Part shown: piece after piece, positions 15,334 through 28,296 of the stretch
Layout: every line of letters starts with the position of its first letter
How positions within the stretch are numbered: the stretch's first letter is position 1
NCBI GenBank assembly: GCA_013399115.1
Contig: VXAA01002996.1
Location: 732,045 to 796,044 of the forward strand
Reading direction: 5' to 3'
Length of the DNA stretch: 64,000 nt
Source of the DNA: Anseranas semipalmata
Taxonomy: Eukaryota > Chordata > Aves > Anseriformes > Anseranatidae
Made by a program: the position numbers and the translations under genes
Notes under the pieces: generated by a model
What the model saw: the letters and a program-made list of their open reading frames with translations, nothing else
What the model was told of the DNA's origin: nothing
Databases searched by the model: none

Positions 15334-15431
15334 CATTTGTTTTTCTTTCTTATGTAGTCTTTTTCAGAGAGGTTAACCAAGTAGATCATCGGTTTTGAAG
15401 TGAAAAACAAATGCTTGTTCAAAACATCGAT
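15334..15431 (-). CDS. OLA1: OLA1 internal coding exon with the G4-like NLSE motif (human residues about 211-242)
   Basis: This third OLA1 exon is 98 bp: 32 codons plus TG, the first two bases of a Trp codon, so the downstream intron is phase 2. It begins [14 protein letters not shown] and runs through [16 protein letters not shown]. The acceptor is CACTTCTAG (AG at 15432-15433); the donor is GTGAGT starting at 15333. It carries N-L-S-E, aligned to human 230-233. In OLA1 this motif replaces the GTPase consensus NKxD and is the known reason the protein prefers ATP to GTP. Only about three residues differ from human as recalled. The next exon should start with G (completing Trp) and continue LIKIKEW; I did not find it below this point. 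Confidence 0.97.
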
Positions 15432-15700
15432 CTAGAAGTGAAAATATAAGAGGAGAGTTTTAAAAACAAGTTATACCAACTTGAATTAATTTTAGGACTA
15501 TTTTCCTCATGGCATTTCTGAGAAGGCAACAGAATTCAAGTCTAATATGTAGATCACACTGACAAACACAGCACTGACTGATAAATTTAACATTCAATAC
15601 ACTATGAATATGAATTCCTTAAAAAGGAAAAACTTTTAAAAAAGACAGTAACAGGTAGCAACATCAGAAGTCAATTCATGGGATAATACTTATAGCCTAC
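15432..15700 (-). other. OLA1: OLA1 short intron (269 bp, phase 0)
   Basis: GT-AG intron between the second and third visible OLA1 exons, with donor GTAGGC and acceptor CACTTCTAG on the minus strand. It is very short compared with the neighbouring introns of 13.7 kb and more. AT-rich, with no repeat or open frame of note. Confidence 0.95.
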
Positions 15701-15781
15701 CTCTTTGTCATTCCAATCATGATAGAAGCGGACAGCTTTCTTTTCATCTATTACCCAGGTTTTGATTTTGCACATTACGTC
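15701..15781 (-). CDS. OLA1: OLA1 internal coding exon (human residues about 184-210)
   Basis: This is the next OLA1 exon downstream of the one at 29464-29639. It is 81 bp, exactly 27 codons with phase 0 at both ends. It begins [15 protein letters not shown] and ends FYHDWNDKE, with human equivalents DIMCK and HDWNDKE. The acceptor is a strong pyrimidine tract ending TTGCGTAG (AG at 15782-15783); the donor is GTAGGC starting at 15700. About five of 27 residues differ from human as recalled, all conservative or common substitutions. The segment forms the end of the helical insertion leading back into the G-domain core. It lies 13.7 kb from the preceding exon but only 269 bp from the next one. 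Confidence 0.97.
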
Positions 15782-18700
15782 CTACGCAAGATCAAGAAAA
15801 AACAAAAAGTCAAAAACTCAGCGGGATATTAGACAATTCTCTTCCATAAACAAGGCACGTATACATTAAAATTCAAAATGTACATACAAATTAAAAATTA
15901 GATAATATCTTTTAAAACAATTTTTACTATCTCAGAAAAATAAAAATTCCTGCTTTAAGAGTCACTAAAGAGAAACAGCAATTACTAAAGCAATACAAAT
16001 CCCCTAATCAGAAAGTTAAATACATACTACCCAAGTATCATCTCTCACCATCATGAAAATTAGCAGAGCTCATAAAATATATGTAAAAATCAGTACATTT
16101 TAGATTGCTTTTCAAACTCAGTAAGACGCGACATTTCAGCATCCAGCGGGAGAGACCACGTACAATATAAACATGCCATTAAGAAAAGGGAACGGGTGGG
16201 AAAAAACACCACGAATATTTTTTTTCCTAAATTGTTAGCAAAAGAAATTGAGCCTATTATTGATGATCCACCCTTCAAGAAATTAATTCAAATGGCCAGA
16301 GCCCTTTTTATTCCGCATTAATTTTTTGCCAACACCTTCTCCCTCCCCCCCAAAATGAAACCTGCCAAAGCCTCCATTACACAATGGCAAGAGCCTTGCA
16401 CTGGTGACCTCCAACCAGCTGCATTCACTTTCAGAACATCTCTCTCTGCAGGAAATCTAAAGGCCTTTTAGTTAGCAAGCTAGTGTGCATTCAGAAGGAG
16501 TAACTGCAGGAAGAGCCCAATGTGCTTTGTTTCTCTGGCCTTTCTTCACAGAAAGATTAATCATCTGTGAAATGGAAACGGCAAACAGCAAGTGACACAA
16601 ACTGAACCCTTCAAGCCTTTCCTCATCAGTTTTGTGGTGCTGAATCTGAAAGCTGCGTGTGGCACGGCTCTCCTTACAGGCAGGTGTTAATAAAAGGCTC
16701 TTGGGTCTGAAAGGTCAAACTTGGCTCTTCGAGGAGTAGTACATTTCAGAGTCGATTTTTTCTGGTAGATAATTTATGATCATGCTTTAAATAATGCATT
16801 TTTTCCTTTTTGGGGGGTTATAATTGACACAACGGAGAATTAAGGTATTTAAAATACAAAGAAATGTTCCCGGAACCGTTGCGCGCACAAAATTTTTTAC
16901 ACTTAATGCTATGCAGTTGGAGCACATAATAAACAACCACAAATAACATCAGTATTTACTACAGTCTTTCCTAGTGGAGCAGTTGCTGCAGTGAAAAACA
17001 AAGACAAAGCTCTTCAAAATCTTCAGATCCTGATTTGAAACCCTCCAGGAACATGACTCCCCACAGATTTTAACAAGGAAGGGGCAAGCTAAAACTTTTA
17101 ATGAAATCTAACATGTTCTGACGAAGAATAATCACTTTTACTCTCCTATAACTGAATTTCACTCATAAATGTTTAAAAGTGGCTAATATAACACCATTTC
17201 CTACAAGGAGAAGATCAAAGTGCTATATTACAAATGCATTATGATTAAAAAAGCACTGTGCAGCTTTGCTATTAACTGTTCTTTAAACCCTAAAAGGCTT
17301 CCCATAGATCTCACTTGGCACTGCATATACAACCTTTGACAAGTAATGTAGACCATTTTTATTCATTGCCTAAAATTGTAGGCAATTATGTGCGTCACAC
17401 TGGCCACCTGCAAATTCTGAATGCCTGCTCCAGTTGTCAGAGCAAAAAACTAATGTCGGAGGGGATTAATCTAGGGGGAGAGAGTCCTCTTTAATGGCTC
17501 CAGCAGGTGAAATGGCCCAGCTGGTTACTGTGATGAGTGGCCAGAACAGCTTATGTAGAGACATGCAACAAGATTACACATAAAGAAAACGGTGGTGCCA
17601 TCTTATCTTTAACTCTATCTGCTTTTTATTTTTTAATTAATCAGTATAAACGAGGCAAGGCAAGCAGTTCTACCGGTAGGTACTTTTCATTTAGGATCTT
17701 TATCCTCAGCTTTTGTTTAAATAGATAGACAAAAAAATCATCACAATCTCAAATTCCTGTCCAGCAGTGAAGGAATTCTGACTACACAGTATTTCAGGTT
17801 ATAAATAATTCTATAGGTACCTACCATGTGGCTTTCAGCATTACATTTCCCCCCAACACCAATGCTTTATCGCATATAAATTAGTCAGTAAAAATTTACA
17901 GAAGAAAACATTATAGCAAGAGTTGTCAAAGCCAAATTTTGGGCTTAAGCAGCAATAAGTTTTTTTAATCACACTGTAAGGGTAGCTACATAACGTGGAA
18001 CCTCCAGAAGATTTCAAGAATCAATGCAGCAAATAACATTTGCTCTTTCTAAAGCATATCTAAGCACCCAGATGTCAATCAGAGCTTCCCTTCCACATTC
18101 AACTGGCTACCTACAGCTACATATCGAAGCCAATTTTGACACAGACCTAATTTTTCAGAATTCAGTTTTAGGTACCCAACTTTATGCAGTTCACAGCTGT
18201 TGTTCCAGAGGAATAACTGCACGGCTAACTTCTACAGGGAAGGCTGACCAACCCAATACGCTGTGCAGAACTGACAGCTGTATACGTGCAAGTCTCTTTC
18301 AGTTTTACAGAGAAAGTAGCAAAGCATTGGAAAGCATTCTTTAGAAAATGGACAGAAACTTATAAGCAAACTTAACATCTATGTTCGAAGCTGGTGAGGT
18401 AGGAAGACAAAAAAAATTTGGAAATAATTATTCAGAGTAAAATTTTCTCAGACAAAATACTGGGGCAGCCGCACCCAGCAGAATTTAAGGCAGACAGTCC
18501 ACAACTGAAATGACACAAGTGACAGATGAACCTGGATTCCCCTGCACCAGTGGCAGTTCCCACTTGTATGAAATTTAATATGATCCCATAACAACAAATC
18601 TGTTAAATGCTGATAGCCATATGAAGAAAGGCAACTATTCCCATGTCTTTCTTGTTCTCTCGGCCACCCCAATACTCTAAACAAACATGCAAAAAGCGCA

Positions 18701-21700
18701 TTTTCAGGCTACATTTCATTTAGCCCCGGTTTTACTTTTATTAATTGCTTTTATTTAGGCCTGGTGAAAGAATATGAACTGACCTTTTTATCTTCACTAT
18801 CATTGCAACAGTCATTTAAACACATTTAGTCATTACTTGAGTTAACTCCGAGATGCTTAATAACAGAACGCAGAGCAATGATCCACTTTGTTTCATTAGA
18901 TCTGGCCTCCCCAGTTGCGCGCTTCGAGGTCAATCTGTCACCAGCAGAATGATCCACTTCCCCTTATTTGATGAGGGGTACTCTTGTTCCGTTTTCCAGC
19001 TAGCAACATCATACCAAGCGTCATTTAAAACACCACCAAAAAGAGCTTCCAAAATCCAATTTAGTTAGGATTGTCAAAGCATATGAAATACAGCAAACAT
19101 CATGAATATCAAATACCACTGTTTTAAACATTAGTTCATTGCTGACTGTATCCTTGGCAATATATTTTGCACGTGTGAATACTTGGTATATTTAGCCATA
19201 TGCAATACAGAGATTTTAATTTATGTCCTGCTCTCATTTCCAAATGAAGGCAAGTAGTCAACCCAGAAATGTTAAGCAGGACCTTAACAGTAAGTCCCAA
19301 CAGTATAAGATACTATAAAGAAATGCATTTAAATTGCATTTAGGAGATTTATCAAGACATGCTCATGAGACACTACTGTGTAGAAAAATGTGCATATATT
19401 AATAAACTCTCTGGATGGATGATAGTAATAACGTGTGCCAATGCCAAATTCTTCTTACAGCATGAGGGACTAAACTGAAGCTTGGAAAACTCACTTGCCT
19501 ACTTGGCATCAGAGAATTGTGAGTTTTTTGTTGGAAGTTAGCAGGGCATGTAATTAACTTCCGCTAATTTAATAAAGAAGTAAGCAGTTGTGAGGATTAT
19601 CACTTCACACTTCAAAGTGCAAGTGAACTCTCCACGATTCTGCAGGCAGTGCAAAAGTCTCTGCTACTACGGAGACTAACTGTGAATACAGGGCTCTTTT
19701 TTTCCCCCAAAGGAGAGATTTCTGGGAAACGTGGAGTGCTTCTTAACACCTTATTTGTTCTCTTCAGTACTCCCAAGGTGTAATAACTGACCAGATACCT
19801 GTGAAGACTTCGAAAGCAGATGTGTTTTATTAAAATATTTCAATTTAGGCATCACTATACCAAAGTAGCAACATGGCAAATGAGGTGAAATCGTCCAAAT
19901 TCCACCAATTTCACTGTTCTGTTCCTCCAAAAAAAAAAACCTACCGAAAACATTACCTGTAGCCCTTAGTTAGCACCCCTTGTTTCATACAGGAGTCCAA
20001 CAGCATAGCATGCCAGCAATAAAGGTAATAGTGTCAAATTAATATATTCAGACTTCCCTAAGGAATCTGGCTAAGTCACATAAAGGTATTTAAATTAAGA
20101 AACAAACACTGCATACACTAAATGAAATCAACACTACCTAACCAGTAGGTCTATAGTGTAAATGTACATAGAAATGTACATAGTTTCTGGTGGCGATCCA
20201 AATAAATTATTTGCATATTGCTAGTTAACTTTCATCAACACCCTAAAAAAAAAAAAAGAGAAACCATTTTAATGACTCAGATGATGAGAATAAATGACGC
20301 AAAACATGAATCACGTGCAGTGATCAGAACTGTCAGATTCAGTGAAAGCAAACAACATTTTTCAGTACAATAAACTCAAGTTCATCAGCGTACTGGGTGG
20401 GGGACAGGGCGGGGTGGATACGGTATTTACCAGGTAGAGGACCTGCCCCTTGCATGAGTGACTGAGACGTGAAGGTTAAAAGCAAATGAGCTGTGCTGTA
20501 CCTAAACAGACTAATACAATCCTTGAGTACAGAAATACTAATGTGAAATGTGAATACGTACTACACTTATCAGATGAAATACCAAAAAATGAAAAACTGG
20601 AGAAAAATTATAAACGGTATTGAAAAAGTGCTTATACATGAAGACTCTGTGTGCTTAAATCTTACTCTATTATTCTTATTGCACTTCATATATATAGATA
20701 ATTAACAAAAAGATCATGGTTTTTCACACTAGCATACAGAAATCACATGGCTGAAAGTTGAAGCTTGACAAATACAGGCTAAAAACATGTTTTTTTATTT
20801 CTAAATAGTAAAGATATTTAATCACTGGCACAGCTTATTCAAGTTACAGTAATTTATCTCTACTTAGAAAATATTTAAATAAAGGTTATTTTTCCCCCTA
20901 AAAGATGCATTCTAGTTTAAACATTACTGTGAAAATTAAAGCGAGATATGCAGGGGATCAAACCAGATCATCACTATTATTCCACCTGGCTTTCAAAATA
21001 GCTATGGTGTTTATTCAGACACAGGTACAAACTACTCTATTTGAAGTAAAGAGTACTCCTAGCTAGTTAAACTAGCTGCTCCAAGAACAATTTAGTGCAC
21101 CCACACGGGTTTCCTTGTTAACACAAGGACATGTATGGTGACCACAGTGCTCCTGTTCATAGCTTTCCCGGGAAAATTTTTTTCAGTTCTAGCTAGCGTA
21201 GCCTCACCTCTGTACTCTTCATAGAGGTTTTTAGTGATTTAAGAGCGAAACTGAAGTGATACAGTAAGAATTTATTGTAAAAGCAATGTCTAGAAGCAGC
21301 AGTATTTTTAAAGGACAATTTAGACAAATTTTGTAGTAAAAGAAAAAAAACGGTTAGACCATGTTTTCCAAACGCGTTAAGTGCTTAAATAAGCTGTAGC
21401 AGCCGGGTGCAAGAAAGAGAACAAGTCAGGTACTGCATCAAATGGAGTGACAATGAGCTCCTCTGTGGTACAAAACAATGTCTAATCTCTTACAATTCCC
21501 TTGCTCACTGACTTTAATAAAAATACAATGGGAGAAGTAATGGATTTAGGACAAGTGTATTATCCTTTTTTCTATTCAATACCTCCTAACAGAGCCAGTA
21601 CAAGCTGTACATGATATAAGGTTTACTCAAAGCTAGATGCCAATAATGTTTATGAACCACTGTGAGTACTTTCACCCAAAACAGTCTAAAACCATTCCAG

Positions 21701-23310
21701 GCAACGTAACTCATGTTAATAAGCTCCAAACTCTCTCCTGTGTTGGCCAGCCTTGCAGGTTTTAAGGCATTATACATAAAAAAAGATATATTTCTTTGTA
21801 GATACTCAAAGAAAAAAAACAGACAAATACAGAAAGCAGTCTATCTACAAGTGATTATTTCTATCAATTCAGGAATTCAGAACAGGGAAATTGCACTGAA
21901 AAGAAAAATGACATTTTCTGCACAGGTCCACTAAACTTTTCTTATTGCATTTGTCTGCACACACTTATTTCCAAAGAAATCCATGTGTGAATGTATTTGT
22001 TCTAAAAGTGAACTAAGCCAACTGAAAAAGGCATCTTTTCTGGAATACAAGTATTCATACACGAAGTTGTTTTGGTAATACGTATTGTCTATTTACAAGT
22101 TACAACTGTGGCTTGATATAGACATACCCAGAGAGACATTCTTTGCAAAACTAATTATTTTAATCCTCTGTTCAAGTCTATGCAGGAAAGATCAGCCTTG
22201 ACAGAAAGTATTTAAGAATTGACTTCTCTTTGTCTACTGCTAATACCAAAAGAAATCCAAACGTGTATTTATACATTATGTACTTCCACCTCAGGCTTTA
22301 CTACCAATTAATTCACAAACATCTGCCATGAATATTTTCCTGTTACATTCACAATGTTCTTCAGAATGAACTTTAATTTCCTCTAAATACCACATTAAGC
22401 ACAGCAAATGGTCCACTGAAGATTTTAGGCATAATTACATGCATTAAGAATATAAATATTTTCTTGATTCCCTATGATTTAACATTTAAGTTACTAATTG
22501 TTAACAGCCATTGGCAAAAAGTGTGTCAATAATATACACGTACACTCTTCCTTTCCTTCCATCTCCAGTGGAACAAACTGACCTCTCAAACTTTCCTCAC
22601 AAAAGGAGATGAAAGCAACTGACATAAAAAAAAATACAATTCACCACTGTATTTATCTTCAACTTGGAATGAAAGAAAGGTGAAAATTCCCAACTGACAT
22701 CATCAGTTAGATGAAATAAGAGTTCATCCATCCGTGAGAACTCTGGCGAGCGCTTGCAGTACAAGGTCAGTGAATTCTGCTCAGTGCAATCCCATTCATC
22801 AGAATGTTGCGGGAAGGGAGATTTTCACCCTGTTTTCATCTAGCATACTGGTAATGAGAAGCAACAGAACCTACCACCTCTCTGCTGTTTGTGAATTATC
22901 TCCCACACAGCATTGGTAATTTTAAATGAACAAAAACACCTTTCAGTTACTGTATTATCAGGACAGGACCAAGACACTAAATGGAAGGGAGGAGGAAGGA
23001 AGAACCACAGATTACACAGACACATAGAAACATAGACATATGCTGACAGATATTTATGACCTGCGGCTTTGGTCATCGTATCAATTATTAATTCATCATC
23101 CACTGCAATAACAAAGCAAAGCTTGATTCGTTTTGTCTGCACTAGATGGTTCTAATACCATTACATTGAAAGGACCTTTAACTCTTTTCATAATTGCAAT
23201 TACTTTTCCTCTTAAAAATTGTGTTCAAATTTCAAAAACTAACCTTATTTTCAAGTTGACAGACTTTGGTAACGGAATTTAGATGTCTTGCAGAACTTAC
23301 AAAAGCATCC

Positions 23311-23440
23311 TTTGAACTGAAAACTGGAAGTTCAAATGCAGTGGACACTGATACTGACCTATGGTAAAAGCTGCCTTTCAACTGAAAATTGGAAGCTCAA
23401 ATACTGCAGACATTGATACTGACCTAAAGATTTTGTCTTT
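23311..23440. repeat. Two-copy tandem duplication, period 65 bp
   Basis: Copy one starts TTTGAACTGAAAACTGGAAG at 23311. Copy two starts TTTCAACTGAAAATTGGAAG at 23376. Similarity continues through GATACTGACCTA in both. Several substitutions separate the copies, so the duplication is not recent. Confidence 0.85.
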
Positions 23441-25470
23441 GTATCACTGAAGTCAACAATCCGTGTGAACTCAACTATAAATAATATTCTTGTGGTCAGA
23501 TATATAAATCGCAATACCATTACCACTAAGAATTATTCTGTGCTGGAATTCAAGATTTGGAGCACTAACAAGGGAATGAATGAATAGCTATCAATTGCAG
23601 AGGGTCAATCTCTAAGGACTAGAATTGAATCACACGGGAAGGATAATGGAAGAGAATCCTGTAATAATGTTCACTTAACTGTATTATATTGTATTAACTT
23701 GAAGACCTCTGTTTCCAGGACTGAAAATCCCATAAATCAAATATATACATATATATGTATTTGAAACAAGATCTATAAATTTACATGATACTTGAGTTTT
23801 ACTTTGAAATCTCCTGCTACCCAAAATGACAGATGAATAAGCTAATAATAAAAGAAGTTTAACTCAACTTCTTTCTCATGTCTCTGCAGATACCAGCACC
23901 AAGCAGATTTAAAATATAAAATCAAAATTACTCTGATTGCTTTCTGAAGTGACACTCATGCCGTTTTATTACATACAAATATTAGGGATATTTTTGTTCT
24001 ATAATATCTCATTAGAAGATTATAATCAAAATAATATTTAAAGGTATACCGAGTCTGATAGAATAGTACCCTTAGTAAAAGCAGGCAGTCATTTCAAAGA
24101 AGCCTGTGAGAAGAACACTCGCAAAACACAAAAAACGTGTCTGTAAAGGAAGCTATTCCAAGTCTATGTCAACAGTACATGCTGCTGTCTTGGACCATAT
24201 TGTGTCATTGATTTTTAAGTAGAACTTGAAAATGATTTCATTGATGGCTCCTTAACAGCAGTTGGCTATTTTATTTCTGCTGACAGGGGATTGAGAAATC
24301 AATTCTGAGAGAGAGAGCACGAACAGTTAACACTGTATTCAACTGCAAAGCCAGGTCACTGCACAAAGGTGAACTTACCAACTGTATGCAATGTGGGCTT
24401 ACACGAAGAAAAAATGATAATTAACAAGTTAGAACACAGGTGTGAAGGTGGGGAATCGAATAAAAAAATCTCAGATTTAAGAACTGCTGGCTGATACAGA
24501 CTGACAGTTTTTTTCTTTTTTCTTTTTTTTTTTTCCTGTACACCTTTTGGAGATTTCAGACTATCAAGTTACAGTTGTGGAGGCCTACTGATAAAGAGAA
24601 TCCTCTAAGGCAGGCAATTCATATTTATGAAACAAAAAGAATTCTATTTTCAGTTAGGTTCCATGAAGCACACAGTGAAATCCCCAATGATGCCAACAAT
24701 AAGTTTACACAGGTCACACAGAGATTACAGTCTCTCTGAAATCAGTAACTTTTTCTTAGCTTTCATATTAAGCTTATTGTTATATTCAGCAAACAAGCAA
24801 AGAAAAACATGTTCAACTAAGATCAATACTATTTCTTTTCTTTCCTCCCCTGCTTCTTCTTTCCCTAATCTTATATAGTTTTTCCTCAATAGATCTCAAA
24901 GTGCTCTCAAAAAAGTGGAACGAAATGAAAAATGCAATTCAAGTGCTAGATGTTTTTGATCAGCAGGGGAAAGAAAGCAAGTAAAATGTCTGTAAGTGAT
25001 ATGGGTAGGAAAGCTTTCAGTATTTTTATTTGAATGAACCATAGAACCTTCACAACTCTCAACAAGTTAAAATGCTTAAGAAATTCTCAAGTATCTTTAC
25101 CTTAAATTCCTCCAAAAAGGAGGAGAAAAGGAAAACTACAAAATAGAGACAGACTAAAATTTCAACACTTTCAACTTTAAAAAAAATAATAATACAAACA
25201 CCAAGTTTTCCCCCTTTTAATGACTGTGAACACTCAGAAAACAGATGAGAGCTGTTTGTTGCGTGTCTATTACAGAAAGAGCACAACGTCAGTAATGTCT
25301 AACATTATACTGGCAAATAACATAAAAAAAAGGCAAACCCTGAGAAGTTTTCCATTCCCTCCCAATTTATGAAGACAACCTGTTTGAAAAAAATGTCCTT
25401 AACCCAGTCTATACTACTGTCTCAATTACTTTTCTGCCCTGGAAAGAGGAAGCCCAAAATACACTCCTAA

Positions 25471-25799
25471 CATAGAATCATCTGGGTTGGAACAGACCTT
25501 CAAGATCATCAAGTCCAACCATCAACCTCATCTGCCAAGTCCCATCACTAAACCATATCCCTAACCACCATGTCCACACGTCTCTTAAATATGTCCAGGC
25601 ATGGGGACTCCACCACTTCCCTGGGCAGCCTGTTCCAATGCTTGACTACCCTTTCTGTGAAGAAATTCTTCCTATGTCCAATCTAAACCTCCGCAGTGCA
25701 ACTTGAGGCCATTTTCTCACATCCTATCACTTGTCATCTGAGAAAAAGCTGACACCCTTCTCGCTATAACCTCCTTTCAGGTCTACAATTTGTAGAGAC
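25471..25799 (-). mobile_element. CR1 LINE fragment, 5'-truncated, minus strand
   Basis: Read on the minus strand this is a typical avian CR1 3' portion. It includes a GGAACAGGCTGCCCAGGGA-type segment, a GGTTGGACTTGATGATCTT-type segment near the 3' end, and a final TGATTCTATG unit at 25471-25480, which is one copy of the CR1 terminal repeat. The 5' end is lost near 25799, where the similarity I recognise stops. Such 5' truncation is normal for CR1, which ends reverse transcription early. It has no coding capacity. Confidence 0.93.
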
Positions 25800-26825
25800 A
25801 TTACATTTGGTTACTTGCTGCAGGGAGGTGTAATCCTTAACTGTTTTGTTGTTTTTTGTTTTCCCCACCAATCCCTTATGGTTTCTCTTACCATACGTCT
25901 AAGTCATTAACTGCATGGTTAATTCTGCAGTATATCATATAAATGCAACCATAGGCCTTCTCTGCGACACAAAACATAAAAGGAAAAGACAAAAAAGGCT
26001 ATAGAGGAGCAACTCACAACCCAATGACTCAACATCCAAGTAAACCCACCCAGTGGATGGAAAACTCAGATCTGCTGTTACAGTCTTATAACTGCCCAAG
26101 TCTATTGGTAGGAACTGTGTAACCAGGCCTGAGGATTGATTTACCAGGAAAAGAAAAGTAACCAGGCAGACCTTTCACAGACCTTTACCATAAAAAAAGG
26201 CCATTCTACTAAGGTCTACTGCCCACCTTACAATTCAAGCATACAAGTCACAAAGGAAGACAAGCACGAAGGTCCAAGATCAGCGGGACTCAAAGACCTG
26301 ATGCCCCACAGCACTTCCCTGTGCAGATTCTCTGGTGACTGTAGAGAGCAGAGTTCCTCCTTGGAGCCTTTGTCTCCACGGAAGCATTTATTTGTGCCTC
26401 TCCCGTCTGTTCAGCCACCCATTTCCAAGAAACAAAAGAATTTAATACCTTTGAAACCTCTATTGTTGTTGACAAACTCAGCTGAAACTGGCCAAGTGTA
26501 ACAGCTGTTACCGAGGCTGGAGCTGGCAGAGCAATGCGACTTCAAAACCTTGTGTTTTCTGTGCATGCGTTCATAAAGAAAGGCTAAAATCCCCCAAGGA
26601 CTGACAGGAAGTATAAATTACAAACACAAGATGACAAAGTCAGTTTGACAGCTGAACCACATATTAAGTAATGGTTAGGAGACTGAAGAAAGAGGCAAAG
26701 AAAAGGATGAGAAACTGAAGCTGAGAAGAGACCAATTAATAATGGAGATTTTAAAGTTCTAATTGATTTAAATTGCATTTCTATATTTTAGTTTTTTAAT
26801 TTACTGTCTCCTTTGATTTTAGAAT

Positions 26826-27675
26826 AATCTGATTTGCTGATGATACAAAACTGGGAGGATTGCCTGATACCCCAGAGTGCTGTGCTGCCATTCAGAAGAA
26901 TCTCGACAGGCTGGAGAGATGGGCAGAGAGGAACGTCCTGAAATTCAACAAAGGCAAGTGCTGGGTCCCACACCTGGGGAAGAATAACCCCATGCACCAG
27001 TACAGGCTGGAAGCTGATCTGCTACAAGCCAGCAATGTGCTCTTGTAGCCAAGAAGGCCAATGGTATCCTGGGGTGCATTAGAAATAGTGTTGACAGCAG
27101 TTAGAGTGAGGTTATTCTCCTTGCCTTGAGGTTATTCTCCTCAGCCCTGGTGAGGCCTCACCTGGAGTACTGTGTCCAGTTCTGGGCTCCCTAGTACAAT
27201 AGACATGGAGCTCCTGGAGCAAGTCCAGCAGAGGGCTACTAAAATGATGAAGGGACTGGAGCATCTCTCATATGAGGAAAGGCTGAGGGACCTGGGCCTG
27301 CTCAGCCTGAGGAAGAGAAGGCTCAGGGAGGATCTGATCTATGTGTATAAGCATCTGAAGGAAGGGTGTCAAGAAAACGGAGCCAGACTCTTCTCAGTGG
27401 TGCCCAGTGACAGGACGAGAGGCAATGGCACAAACTGCAACACATTAAGTTCCATCTGAACATGAGAAAAAACATCTTTACTGTGAGGGTGACTGAGCAC
27501 TGGAACAGGTTGCCCAGAGAGGTTGTGGAGTCTCCTTCCCTGGAGATTCTCAAAAGCCATCTGGACACAATCCTCGGTAACGTGCTCTAGGAGACCCTGC
27601 CTGAGCAGGAAGGTTGGACTAGATGATCTCCAGAGGGCCCTTCCGACCTCAACCATTCTGTGATTTTGTGATTTT
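26826..27675 (+). mobile_element. CR1 LINE fragment with decayed ORF2 C-terminus, plus strand
   Basis: A 5'-truncated CR1 of about 850 bp. It opens exactly at the reverse-transcriptase catalytic box, FADDTKLGGL. It continues through recognisable ORF2 C-terminal segments such as [42 protein letters not shown] and [15 protein letters not shown], then a 3' UTR with GGTTGGACTAGATGATCTC. It ends in ATTCTGTGATTTTGTGATT, a diverged ATTCTRTG tail. The frame is broken: there is an in-frame TAG at 27046-27048 next to an apparent deletion of about 20 codons, and later frameshifts. A 13-bp segment (GAGGTTATTCTCC) is duplicated with a 20-bp period at 27108-27140. It is a dead copy. Confidence 0.95.
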
Positions 27676-28085
27676 CAAGCACATACTACCTTCCTGTAGT
27701 TATAAAATGAGTGAGAGCAGCTCTGTTATGCAACAGTAACTGTACCTATCCGTTAGGGTTACATGATGACCATTGAGAATTTTATTTAAAACACACTTCA
27801 GTTACATCTCCCTGCCATCACAAAAAAAAATTTTTGAATTCTTCCCTAGCATAGGAAGAATGTTGAGTAAGATGAAACCCTCAGAGCATTCAGACAAGTA
27901 CACTCAAAAAACGGGTAAGAACGCCTCCATCGTGAGAAGCCAAACACAGCTTTTTCCAGAGATGACCACACAAGGAAGCAAGCAAGAGGAGCTCAAGACT
28001 GGGACAGAACAGCATCACAACACTCCTCATTTTCATCTTCTCATCCCCGAGCAAAATTTAGGCTTAAGCTGAACTTTGAATTTGC

Positions 28086-28296
28086 TACGGACAGATTTTT
28101 GCTTGTCCCTTTCTTTAAAATGAATTAAAAAGTGCAAGACACTGTGGATGCTATTTGAAACTGTAGTCCTAAGATGCACTGTTCCTGTTGGTACGGACAG
28201 GATTTTTGCTTTTCTCTTTCTTTAAGATGAATTAAGAAGTGCAAGACAGCGTTGATGCTATTTGAAACTGTAGGCATAAGCTGCACCGTCCCTCAG
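28086..28296. repeat. Two-copy tandem duplication, period about 106 bp
   Basis: Copy one begins TACGGACAGATTTTTGCTTG at about 28086. Copy two begins TACGGACAGGATTTTTGCTT at about 28192. Both continue through AGTGCAAGACA and GATGCTATTTGAAACTGTAG to a GCAC-containing end. Identity is roughly 85% by eye. It has no coding content. Confidence 0.9.

Noticed and set aside
26136..26501. 121-codon plus-strand frame upstream of a CR1
   Set aside because: No recognisable domain and no splice or promoter support.
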